Of a stretch of DNA of 5,197 nt, positions 1 through 5,197 are shown piece after piece. The stretch's first letter is position 1, and every line of letters begins with the position of its first letter. The position numbers were made by a program, and so were the translations under genes. This stretch comes from an uncultured Clostridia bacterium (GTDB lineage: Bacteria > Bacillota > Clostridia > Christensenellales > Borkfalkiaceae), in assembly GCA_944354085.1 (NCBI GenBank), contig CALVPW010000049.1, forward strand, positions 1-5,197, read 5' to 3'. A model generated the notes under the pieces. That model was not told the origin of the DNA, searched no databases, and saw only the letters and a program-made list of their open reading frames with translations.

Positions 1-1901
1 CGCTTTAAGACGACCGTCCGCGAGACGTTGTTGGCATACACGCTGCCGTCGAGCGCGCCGTCTACCACGGCGGGCGTGCCGCCCGTGGCGCTCACGTTAT
101 CGCGCGCGGCGTTGGTGAGCACGACCATCTCGAACTTGAAGGCGTCCGTCTTGCCTTCCTTGGTCGCGGTGTACTTGAAGAGCTCGTCCGCCGAAACGGG
201 ACGGCTGCTCTCACCCACGTAGCGGTTGGGGTTGATGACGATATCGCCGTAGCTGTTCAGATAATATTGGTGGATCTGCGTGGTGAACGAACCCGTGTTC
301 CCCGCCGCGCGCGTGATATACGCCGCGACGCTCGTCCCGTCGTTCGTGGTGAACAGGTCGTTGTGCCCCGGCATGGCGATATCCAGCTCGGGATTTTCTT
401 CCGCCTTGTTCGCCCACAGGAAGGAACCCATGTACTTGTTGCCCTGCGTCCCCTGGTTGACGGTTGCGGGGAGCCCCGTGTTCGCGTTCCAGACGAGACC
501 GCCCTGCGTGGAGGTATACAAGCCGAGCACGTTCTCGCTCCTGCCGCCCCACATCTGATAGTTGTCCGAAAGCCCGTCGTACGACTGCATGGAGTAGTAA
601 TACGTCTTGCCGCTGCCTTCGAGCGCCTTGCCATCCTCGCCCATCAGCGTCACGTTGTCGTGACGGGCGATGATGGGCGCTTCCATGGCGGCTTTCCCGA
701 TGTTGGTGCCGTAATATTCGTTCGTCCAGCCGACTTTCTGCCCGTTTTCCTCGGCATAACCCGCCGCGACCTGATCGCGGTAGGTGCGCAGGTCGTCGTG
801 CGAGACCCATTCGGTCTTGCCGTCGGCGCGTTTGCCCGTGCCGGCGTTGAGTTCGAGGATATACACGCCCGAACCGAAGGACGCGTACGCCATGTACATC
901 TTGCCGTCGGGCGAGTAGATGATCTGAGGGTCGATCGCGTTGACGCTCCCGGGATCTGCAGGCCCGTTGTTCAGGCTCGACTGCATGAGCACGGTCGGCT
1001 GCCCGTCGGTGAGGACGGGTTTGAACGAGCCGGGCTCGAGCGATTCCGATTCATACAAAAGGATGCAGGCGCGGGTATAATTGACGCCGTTCACGGCAAC
1101 ACCGTTGCCGCCGTCCACCACGCAGGTGTACAGCCAGTAACCGCTGCCGTCGGGTTTTGCGACCACGTCGGGCGCCCACCAGCTTGCCGCCGCATTTAAG
1201 GTGGTGTTGGCGGCGTTTTCCGCCGAGCCGTACAGCCATTCGCCCGTCTTGGTATTCACGAAGTCGGCATCGCGCGTGGCAAGATCGAACGTCCTGCCCA
1301 TGAACTCCCACGTCTTCATCCCGTCATACGAGACGTGGATGGCATTGCCGTACGTGGTGATCTCGCCCTCCTTCGTCGCATACGCGCTCGTATCCGCCCA
1401 GCCCGTGGAGAACATATAATAGATGGACTCCCCGCGCCAGTTGCGCGTTTCGATCAAAGAGGGATCGTGCGTGTGCCCGAGCACCTTTTCGCCCTGCAGT
1501 CCGCTCTCCGCATAGTCCTGCGCGTTGCCCACGTAGGCATTGTCGATCTCGGTCGGATAAGCGGGCACGACCTCGACGCTGCCCATCTTCCCGTCGGACA
1601 GCTGATAGCGCACTCTGCCCGCCGAGACGGCGGTGAACACGCCGTCCTGATACGTTGCGATATCCTTCCAATCGTCAACGCGGTTGCCGTCGGCGTCGTA
1701 TCCGTCGACGACCTTCGCGTCTGCGACGGATACCGTGGTCACGGAAGCGTCGAGCGTGATGCCGTCGGACGGAAGGTTATCGAAACTGATCTTATAATTG
1801 GGCGCATCGCCGGTGGATTCCGGGGTCCCGCATGCTGCAAAAGCAGCCAGCCCCATCACGGAGCCCAACGCCAATGCGAGCACCTTGTGCATCTTCCTCA
1901 T
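1..1901 (-). CDS. GH43-family endo-alpha-1,5-L-arabinanase-like lipoprotein, partial (C-terminus beyond left edge)
   Basis: The frame is open for 633 codons from the ATG at 1901 to the left edge, with no stop. By family it should cleave alpha-1,5-arabinan, the side chain of pectin, outside the cell membrane. Residues 1-24 are a lipoprotein signal: a basic start (MRKMHK), a hydrophobic core and the lipobox-like FAAC with the lipidated Cys at 24. Residues about 35-115 resemble a bacterial Ig-like (Big) domain, with GVFTAVSAGRVRYQ. The GH43 five-bladed propeller follows: HTHDPSL with the presumed base Asp146, SWWAPDVV (240-247), NAIDPQI with the pKa-modulating Asp324, ASFGSGVYILEL, MEAPII with the presumed acid Glu407, and PGHND with the metal-site His513. 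From about 540 the GDIVINPNRYVGE stretch matches the lipocalin-like C-terminal domain of extracellular arabinanases. The start is chosen for AAGGGG (1911-1916) 9 nt upstream; ATG at 1892 is a weaker alternative. Family is confident. Endo- rather than exo-activity, and arabinan rather than another arabinoside, are inferred. Confidence 0.88.
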   Translation of the reverse strand, partial: MRKMHKVLALALGSVMGLAAFAACGTPESTGDAPNYKISFDNLPSDGITLDASVTTVSVADAKVVDGYDADGNRVDDWKDIATYQDGVFTAVSAGRVRYQLSDGKMGSVEVVPAYPTEIDNAYVGNAQDYAESGLQGEKVLGHTHDPSLIETRNWRGESIYYMFSTGWADTSAYATKEGEITTYGNAIHVSYDGMKTWEFMGRTFDLATRDADFVNTKTGEWLYGSAENAANTTLNAAASWWAPDVVAKPDGSGYWLYTCVVDGGNGVAVNGVNYTRACILLYESESLEPGSFKPVLTDGQPTVLMQSSLNNGPADPGSVNAIDPQIIYSPDGKMYMAYASFGSGVYILELNAGTGKRADGKTEWVSHDDLRTYRDQVAAGYAEENGQKVGWTNEYYGTNIGKAAMEAPIIARHDNVTLMGEDGKALEGSGKTYYYSMQSYDGLSDNYQMWGGRSENVLGLYTSTQGGLVWNANTGLPATVNQGTQGNKYMGSFLWANKAEENPELDIAMPGHNDLFTTNDGTSVAAYITRAAGNTGSFTTQIHQYYLNSYGDIVINPNRYVGESSRPVSADELFKYTATKEGKTDAFKFEMVVLTNAARDNVSATGGTPAVVDGALDGSVYANNVSRTVVLK

Positions 1902-1935
1902 GTCTTCACACCCCTTTACACATTTGGTTTCCCTC

Positions 1936-1964
1936 ATTTTAACATAAATTTTCGGATATTGCAA
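1936..1964 (-). promoter_or_regulatory. Sigma-A-type promoter of the arabinanase gene
   Basis: On the minus strand a TTGCAA -35 box (1959-1964) and a TAAAAT -10 box (1936-1941) are separated by exactly 17 bp. A TG one base before the -10 box adds an extended -10 element. Transcription would start near 1929, giving a leader of about 28 nt that contains the AAGGGG ribosome binding site. The match is good but has not been tested against other sites. Confidence 0.7.
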
Positions 1965-2008
1965 TAGAATTGAAAAAATTTTCAACGAAATTCTCGCATA
2001 TTTGCAAA
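1957..2008. promoter_or_regulatory. Possible operator dyads over and upstream of the arabinanase promoter
   Basis: Three short palindromes lie here. TATTGCAATA (1957-1966) is perfect and overlaps the -35 box. TTGAAAAAATTTTCAA (1970-1985) is near-perfect, and TTTGCAAA (2001-2008) is perfect. The two TTGCAA-cored sites are 43 bp apart centre to centre, close to four helical turns. That spacing would suit a repressor bound on one face. The tract is very AT-rich, so chance palindromes are likely, and no known operator consensus such as cre was recognised. Confidence 0.25.
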
Positions 2009-2060
2009 ATTTTTTCGTTCCTTGTCCCGAATGCGCGGACGCCGATGAGAAAACGCGCCG

Positions 2061-2111
2061 AAAAAACGCAAAAAGCAGAACGCCTCCCGCAACGGAGAGA
2101 CGCCCTGCTTT
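2061..2111 (-). terminator. Intrinsic terminator of the flavoprotein operon
   Basis: Read on the minus strand, 2111-2095 pairs with 2088-2072 in an unbroken 17-bp stem with a 6-nt loop (CGTTGC). It is followed by TT, then GCG, then six T (2066-2061). Four of the 17 pairs are G-U. On the plus strand these become A-C mismatches that break the stem, so the structure is built to fold in leftward-transcribed RNA. It lies about 170 nt downstream of the stop at 2284 and upstream of the arabinanase promoter, so it would end the flavoprotein transcript and insulate the next gene. Confidence 0.8.
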
Positions 2112-2140
2112 GAGAGAATATGAAAAAATTGTGGAGAGTA

Positions 2141-2211
2141 GGCAGCGTTGCCGGTTGCCTGCCCCTCGGTTCCGCGGAGCCGAGGGGGAAGCGGGGATCC
2201 CCGCCGCAACC
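2141..2211. repeat. REP-like cluster of nested inverted repeats in the operon's 3' untranslated region
   Basis: Four pairings are packed into 71 bp. GGCA-GCGT-TGCC lies at 2141-2152. An enclosing pair, GGTTGC (2153-2158) with GCAACC (2206-2211), forms the base of a three-way junction. Its first arm is CCCCTCGG (2162-2169) with CCGAGGGG (2180-2187), whose inner bases extend the pairing around CCGCGG. Its second arm is the perfect 14-bp palindrome GCGGGGATCCCCGC (2191-2204). The block is transcribed as the 3' end of the flavoprotein message, before the terminator. The form is that of REP/BIME-type intergenic elements, but whether copies occur elsewhere in the genome cannot be seen here. It could equally be a transcript-stabilising structure or a transposable-element remnant. 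Confidence 0.55.
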
Positions 2212-2283
2212 TTAGTTACGCCCCTATGATAGCGCTGCTCGGTGTAAAACATGTGACAGCGGTATAAAAAGACGATAAAAGCC

Positions 2284-3801
2284 TTAGAGCCACCGCGCCG
2301 CGATCGCCTCCGCCGCGCGGATGCCGTCCGCCGCCGCCGACGTGATGCCGCCCGCATAGCCGCAGCCCTCGCCGCAGGGATATACGCCCGCGGCGCCCAC
2401 CGCCTGCATATCCGTCCCGCGGAGCACGCGCACGGGGGAACTCGTCCTTGACTCCACCCCCGTGAGCACGCTCTCGTACGCCGCAAAGCCCGCAAGTTTG
2501 CCCGCGAGGTCAGGAAGCGCCGCTTTGAGCGCGTCCGTCAGCGGGCGCGGGAAGAGCGCCTGCATGGGCACGAACGCCGTCGCGGGCGCGTACGTGGGCT
2601 TGACTTCGCCAAAATAATAGCTCTCGCGGTCTGACAAAAAGTCCCCCACGAGCTGCACGGGCGCTTTGTATCCGCCGCCCGCCGCCCTGTACGCCGCACG
2701 TTCGAGCTTGCGCTGGAACGCGACGCCCGCAAGGGGATGATCGCTGCCGAAGTCCTCCCGCCTGACCTGTACGACGAGGGCAGAGTTGGCGTTCCTGCCG
2801 TCGCGGGCAAAATTGCTCATGCCGTTGACGACGACACCCCCCTCCTCGCTCGCCGCGGGCACGACCACGCCGCCGGGGCACATGCAAAAGGTGAACACGG
2901 CGCGCTCCGAAGCGTGCGACACGAGCTTATAATCGGCGGGCGGGAGCGCCGCGTATCCCGCGCCGTACTGCGCGCGGCCGATCGCCGCTTGCAGATGTTC
3001 GATGCGCACTCCCACGGCGAATTCCTTTTGCTGCATCGCGAACCCGCGCGAAAGCAGCATCTCGAAGGTGTCGCGCGCGCTGTGCCCCACCGCGAGCACG
3101 AGCGCCTCGCATTCCTCCCTCTGCCCGTTCGCCGTAAAAAAGGCGAGCGCGCCGTCGCGCAGGGCGATATCTTCGAGCCGCGTGGAAAAACGCACCTGCC
3201 CGCCCTCCGCAAGGATATGCCTTCGGATGTTCGCGACCACTTTTTTGAGGTTGTCGCTGCCCACATGCGGCTTGCCGAGGTACGCCACTTCCGCAGGCGC
3301 GCCGAAGCGGACGAACGTCTCTAAAACGTCGCGGTTGCGCGCGTCGTTGGTCTGCGTGTTGAGCTTGCCGTCCGAAAAGGCGCCCGCGCCCCCTTCGCCG
3401 AACTGGATGTTGCTGGACGCATCCAAAACGCCCGTCTCTATAAAGCGCTGCACGTCCCGCGCGCGCTCCTCCACGGACTTGCCGCGCTCCAAAAGAACGG
3501 GACGGACGCCGTAGTCCAACAGCCGCAGCGCGCAAAAGAGCCCCGCGGGTCCCGTGCCCGCGATCACGACTTTGTGCTCTCCTTTGACTTTGGGGAACAC
3601 GCGCGGCGGGGGCGTATACGCCTCGGTGCCGCACTCCACCGTGTACACCCATTTGATATCCGATTTGTCGCGTGCGTCCAGCGATTTTTTGACGATCTTA
3701 AAATATTTGCACGGCGCGCGCAGTTTGCGCTCGCATACTTTGATGAGCGCGCTCTCCTTTTGATGCGGGCGCAGCACGAGCCCCGAAAACGTCCTTCTCA
3801 T
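2284..3801 (-). CDS. COG2509-type FAD-dependent dehydrogenase of unknown substrate
   Basis: This 505-residue cytoplasmic flavoprotein is about the usual length for its family. An N-terminal alpha/beta domain carries the family marker KKSLDARDKSDIKWVYTVE (38-56). The FAD-binding Rossmann fold follows, with VIAGTGPAGLFCA (79-91) as the GxGxxG loop and Glu105 (LLERG) as the presumed ribose-binding acid. Other recognisable segments are FGEGGAGAFSDGKLNT (134-149), FCMCPGG (305-311), VVVNGMSNFARDG (323-335), SRTSSPVRVLR (451-461) and the C-terminal FAD segment YPCGEGCGYAGGITSAA (474-490). No signal peptide or membrane helix is seen. The reaction is not established for the family; an NAD(P)H- or substrate-linked redox role is inferred from the fold. 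The start at 3801 is set by GGAGG 7 nt upstream and by the ATGA overlap with the preceding flavoprotein gene, which implies translational coupling. A farther in-frame ATG at 3912 would lie inside that gene and adds a non-conserved arginine-rich extension. Confidence 0.87.
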   Translation of the reverse strand: MRRTFSGLVLRPHQKESALIKVCERKLRAPCKYFKIVKKSLDARDKSDIKWVYTVECGTEAYTPPPRVFPKVKGEHKVVIAGTGPAGLFCALRLLDYGVRPVLLERGKSVEERARDVQRFIETGVLDASSNIQFGEGGAGAFSDGKLNTQTNDARNRDVLETFVRFGAPAEVAYLGKPHVGSDNLKKVVANIRRHILAEGGQVRFSTRLEDIALRDGALAFFTANGQREECEALVLAVGHSARDTFEMLLSRGFAMQQKEFAVGVRIEHLQAAIGRAQYGAGYAALPPADYKLVSHASERAVFTFCMCPGGVVVPAASEEGGVVVNGMSNFARDGRNANSALVVQVRREDFGSDHPLAGVAFQRKLERAAYRAAGGGYKAPVQLVGDFLSDRESYYFGEVKPTYAPATAFVPMQALFPRPLTDALKAALPDLAGKLAGFAAYESVLTGVESRTSSPVRVLRGTDMQAVGAAGVYPCGEGCGYAGGITSAAADGIRAAEAIAARWL

Positions 3802-4925
3802 ACGAGCGCCTCCGCCACGGTATGCGCGGACGCCCACGCCCAATGCAGGTTGTATCCCCCGCAGGCGCCGTCCACGTTGAGCACCTCTCCCGCAAAATAC
3901 AGCCCGCCGCACAGCTTGCTTTGCAGCGCGTCGTCCGTCTCTTTAAGCGGGATGCCGCCCCGCGTCGCCTGCGCGTACGCAAAGCCGAGCGTCCCCGTCA
4001 CGGTGAGCGGGAAGCGTTTGACGAGCACGAGCAGCGCCCCGCGGTCGCCCGCACGGCGGAACAGCTGCCGCGCGAGCCCGTTGTTGACGATGCACAAAAG
4101 CCCGTCCTCCCCCGTTCCCGCCGCCGCTTCCAGCCGCGCGCGGGAGACGTCGGGCAAAAAGTCGAGTTCGATGGTATCCCCCGCCTGCACGTACGAGGAG
4201 GCGCGGAACACCGCATCCCCCGAAACGCCGCTCTCGGTAAAGAGCACGTCGCCCCGACAGGCGTAGCGCTCCTTCCCGCCGCGCACGACCCTGACGCCCG
4301 CATCCACGCGGATGCCTTTGAGCCCGCGCACCTCCGCGGGCGGCGTGCGCAGCTGCACGAGAACGGGGGAAAGCTGCGTGACGGTATGCCCGAAGGACTG
4401 CGCCAGCGCGTACGCCGTGCCGTCCGTCCCGAAGTTGGGCGCGGCACACCCGCCCGCCGCCAGAACGACGGCGTCCGCCCGCCCTTCGCCCTGCTGCGTT
4501 CCGAGCACAAAGCAGTCGCGGCGGGTAAGGCGCGTCACGCGCGCATCCGTATGCACGGTCACGTTCAAGCGGGAAAGTTCGCGGCGCAGAAGATCTGTCA
4601 CCGCCGAAGCCTGCCTGCCCGCAGGGTACACCCGCCCGCGGGCGTCCGGCAAAAACACGCCGCCCATGCTCTCCAAAAAGGCGACGGCGTCCTCCCAGGA
4701 GAACGCGCCGACGATGCGTCCCGTTTTTTCGGCATCGTCCGAAAAATATGCGTCCTTCGTCAGGTGCACGTTGGTCACGTTCCCCTGTCCGTTGCCCGTT
4801 GCCGCAAGTTTGCGCCCGAGGCGCGCGCCGCGTTCGTAAATTTCCACCTGCCTGCCGCCGCGGGCAAGCATGACGGCGCACGCCATACCCGCCGCACCGC
4901 CGCCGATCACTGCAATTTTCACCAT
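3798..4925 (-). CDS. BaiN/HI0933-family NAD(P)/FAD-dependent oxidoreductase
   Basis: This 375-residue cytoplasmic flavoprotein belongs to the HI0933/BaiN family, also annotated as aminoacetone-oxidase-family FAD-binding enzymes. VIGGGAAGMACA (6-17) is the dinucleotide-binding loop and Glu31 (IYERG) the presumed FAD-ribose ligand. GRKLAATGNGQGNVTN (37-52) is the family signature, AAGGCAAPNFGTDGTAYALAQ (156-176) the second FAD contact region, GDVLFTESGVSGDAVFRAS (225-243) the characteristic hairpin, and GLYFAGEVLNVDGACGGYNLHWAWASA (341-367) the C-terminal FAD site. It is somewhat short; most relatives I recall are about 400 residues, and the deficit seems to fall in the middle insertion domain (about 255-310). 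The signature usually reads GNGRCN but here reads GNGQGN. BaiN of bile-acid 7-dehydroxylating clostridia is a relative, but no bai genes are near, so a bile-acid role should not be assumed. The start at 4925 places the GxGxxG loop at the very N-terminus. No Shine-Dalgarno precedes it. It is the first gene of a two-gene operon. Confidence 0.88.
   Translation of the reverse strand: MVKIAVIGGGAAGMACAVMLARGGRQVEIYERGARLGRKLAATGNGQGNVTNVHLTKDAYFSDDAEKTGRIVGAFSWEDAVAFLESMGGVFLPDARGRVYPAGRQASAVTDLLRRELSRLNVTVHTDARVTRLTRRDCFVLGTQQGEGRADAVVLAAGGCAAPNFGTDGTAYALAQSFGHTVTQLSPVLVQLRTPPAEVRGLKGIRVDAGVRVVRGGKERYACRGDVLFTESGVSGDAVFRASSYVQAGDTIELDFLPDVSRARLEAAAGTGEDGLLCIVNNGLARQLFRRAGDRGALLVLVKRFPLTVTGTLGFAYAQATRGGIPLKETDDALQSKLCGGLYFAGEVLNVDGACGGYNLHWAWASAHTVAEALV
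3809..3813 (-). promoter_or_regulatory. Ribosome binding site fixing the COG2509-type start
   Basis: GGAGG on the minus strand ends 7 nt before the ATG at 3801. It lies inside the last codons of the upstream flavoprotein gene. With the ATGA stop/start overlap (3801-3798) it supports reinitiation by ribosomes finishing the first gene, and it excludes the longer start at 3912. Confidence 0.8.
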
Positions 4926-4931
4926 ATTCTT

Positions 4932-4960
4932 ATCATATCTCATAAAAAAAGTTTTGTCAA
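4932..4960 (-). promoter_or_regulatory. Near-consensus promoter of the flavoprotein operon, predicted leaderless
   Basis: On the minus strand a perfect TTGACA -35 box (4955-4960) and a TATGAT -10 box (4932-4937) are 17 bp apart. Only AAGAAT (4931-4926) separates the -10 box from the ATG at 4925. The expected start of transcription, about 7 nt past the -10 box, therefore falls on the A of the start codon. No ribosome binding site lies in the gap, so the message would have no 5' leader. Confidence 0.8.
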
Positions 4961-4964
4961 TGTA

Positions 4965-4993
4965 TTGACCCGCACGAATTTTCGTGATACAAT
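4965..4993 (+). promoter_or_regulatory. Promoter of the rightward membrane-protein gene
   Basis: A TTGACC -35 box (4965-4970) and a TACAAT -10 box (4988-4993) are 17 bp apart, with TG at 4985-4986 giving an extended -10. Transcription should begin near 5000, leaving a leader of about 37 nt before the ATG at 5037. The -35 box is only 4 bp from that of the leftward promoter, so the two are back to back and polymerases could compete. Confidence 0.8.
4973..4986. promoter_or_regulatory. Candidate operator in the rightward promoter spacer
   Basis: CACGAA-TT-TTCGTG is a perfect 6-bp-arm inverted repeat filling most of the spacer between the -35 and -10 boxes of the rightward promoter. A protein bound there would block that promoter and could influence the leftward one, whose -35 box is 12 bp away. 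It does not match the Bacillus-type LexA box (CGAAC-N4-GTTCG), CIRCE, PerR or cre as I know them. Regulator unknown. Confidence 0.4.
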
Positions 4994-5036
4994 AGTATCG
5001 ATCCGAAGAAATACTACATTCGAAGGAGTAAAGAAC

Positions 5037-5197
5037 ATGACCGGATTGCTCAACGCCCAAACGACCTTTTTGGACTACCTGAAAGACAACCTTACCCTCA
5101 CCATCATCCTCGGCGTGATCATCGTGCTCATCATTGCGCTCGTCATTACGATGATCGTGATGTCGGCAAAATACAAACGCCAGAAGCGTGAGGAAGC
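5037..5197 (+). CDS. Single-pass membrane protein, partial (continues past right edge)
   Basis: Fifty-three complete codons are visible before the sequence ends. Residues 1-18 are polar to slightly acidic. Residues about 19-43 form a strongly hydrophobic helix (TIILGVIIVLIIALVITMIV), followed by a basic stretch (KYKRQKREE). By the positive-inside rule the N-terminus faces outward and the remainder is cytoplasmic. There is no signal-peptidase site or lipobox, so the helix is an anchor. The start is well supported: AAGGAG (5023-5028) ends 8 nt before the ATG, downstream of a good extended -10 promoter. The charged run after the helix could begin a cytoplasmic coiled coil or enzyme domain, as in RNase Y-like layouts, or the protein could simply be small. 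I do not recognise the family from this fragment. Confidence 0.75.
   Translation, partial: MTGLLNAQTTFLDYLKDNLTLTIILGVIIVLIIALVITMIVMSAKYKRQKREE

Larger units (their letters stand above)
1902..2283. other. 382-bp intergenic region between the flavoprotein operon and the arabinanase gene
   Basis: No convincing gene is present. From right to left, following minus-strand transcription, it holds about 70 bp of unremarkable sequence after the stop codon at 2284-2286. Next come a GC-rich multi-hairpin block (2141-2211), an intrinsic terminator (2061-2111), about 50 bp of plain sequence, and an AT-rich tract (about 1936-2015) with the arabinanase promoter. Opposed 75-codon reading frames cover the structured block on both strands (1982-2209 minus, 2002-2229 plus). 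Neither shows domain features or a convincing ribosome binding site, and I treat both as by-products of the GC-rich inverted repeats. Confidence 0.7.

Noticed and set aside
267..1199. 310-codon plus-strand frame antisense to the arabinanase gene.
   Set aside because: It is arginine- and valine-rich shadow sequence opposite a gene with clear GH43 motifs. Long antisense frames are expected in GC-rich coding DNA.
1982..2229. Opposed 75-codon reading frames on both strands between the operon and the arabinanase gene.
   Set aside because: They overlap each other across the terminator and GC-rich inverted repeats, lack convincing ribosome binding sites and show no recognisable domain. The structured DNA explains them.
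2212..2283. Weak CGCTG/CAGCG hairpin just after the operon stop codon, considered as a terminator.
   Set aside because: It has only five paired bases, a large poorly paired loop and no following T-run on the minus strand. The hairpin at 2061-2111 is far stronger.
3802..3912. Longer start for the COG2509-type protein at 3912.
   Set aside because: It would add 37 mostly arginine/glycine residues encoded inside the upstream gene. The start at 3801 has GGAGG at 7 nt and an ATGA junction.
3574..4266. 230-codon plus-strand frame antisense across the flavoprotein junction.
   Set aside because: Low-complexity serine/proline/alanine composition and no motif. Both genes on the other strand are well supported.
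5000..5036. Leader of the rightward gene considered as a riboswitch or attenuator.
   Set aside because: It is only about 37 nt long and mostly ribosome binding site, with no room for an aptamer or alternative hairpins.
4926..5060. Longer starts for the BaiN-like protein at 5060 or 4943.
   Set aside because: The extension crosses both divergent promoters, and the start at 5060 lies inside the divergent gene. The dinucleotide-binding motif normally sits at the N-terminus, as it does with the start at 4925.
1..5197. CRISPR arrays, tRNA or rRNA genes, insertion sequences, phage or defence genes.
   Set aside because: No regularly spaced direct repeats, cloverleaf or rRNA-like sequence, transposase motifs or defence-type domains were seen on either strand.

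Overview
The window looks like a piece of a GC-rich Bacillota (Clostridia-type) chromosome, probably from a gut or other plant-fibre-degrading anaerobe. The basis is sigma-A-like promoters with 17-bp spacers, AGGAG-type ribosome binding sites, an intrinsic terminator, AT-rich intergenic DNA between GC-rich genes, and a lipoprotein-type arabinan-degrading enzyme. This is inference; no taxonomic marker gene is present.

Layout, left to right. Positions 1-1901 (minus strand) hold most of a secreted, lipid-anchored GH43-type endo-arabinanase whose C-terminal end lies beyond the left edge. It has its own promoter (1936-1964). Positions 1902-2283 form a 382-bp intergenic region with that promoter, AT-rich palindromes, a minus-strand intrinsic terminator (2061-2111) and a dense multi-hairpin, REP-like block (2141-2211). 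Positions 2284-4925 (minus strand) hold a two-gene operon of flavoproteins whose genes overlap by an ATGA junction. The first gene is a BaiN/HI0933-type NAD(P)/FAD-dependent oxidoreductase (3798-4925). The second is a COG2509-type FAD-dependent dehydrogenase (2284-3801). A compact divergent promoter region (4926-5036) separates the operon from a plus-strand gene starting at 5037. That gene encodes a protein with one N-terminal membrane helix and is cut by the right edge.

How the parts work together. The flavoprotein pair is transcribed leftward from a near-consensus promoter that appears to give a leaderless mRNA. It is read through the ATGA junction and ends at the 17-bp hairpin terminator, which also insulates the arabinanase gene. 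The arabinanase is a separate carbohydrate-acquisition function that would act outside the membrane on the arabinan side chains of pectin. The two flavoproteins belong to widespread families whose physiological substrates are largely unknown. I see no CRISPR array, insertion sequence, phage gene, defence island or RNA gene, and no obviously new multi-gene system. The most unusual items are the leaderless start of the flavoprotein operon, the dyad-packed divergent promoter, and the structured block at 2141-2211.
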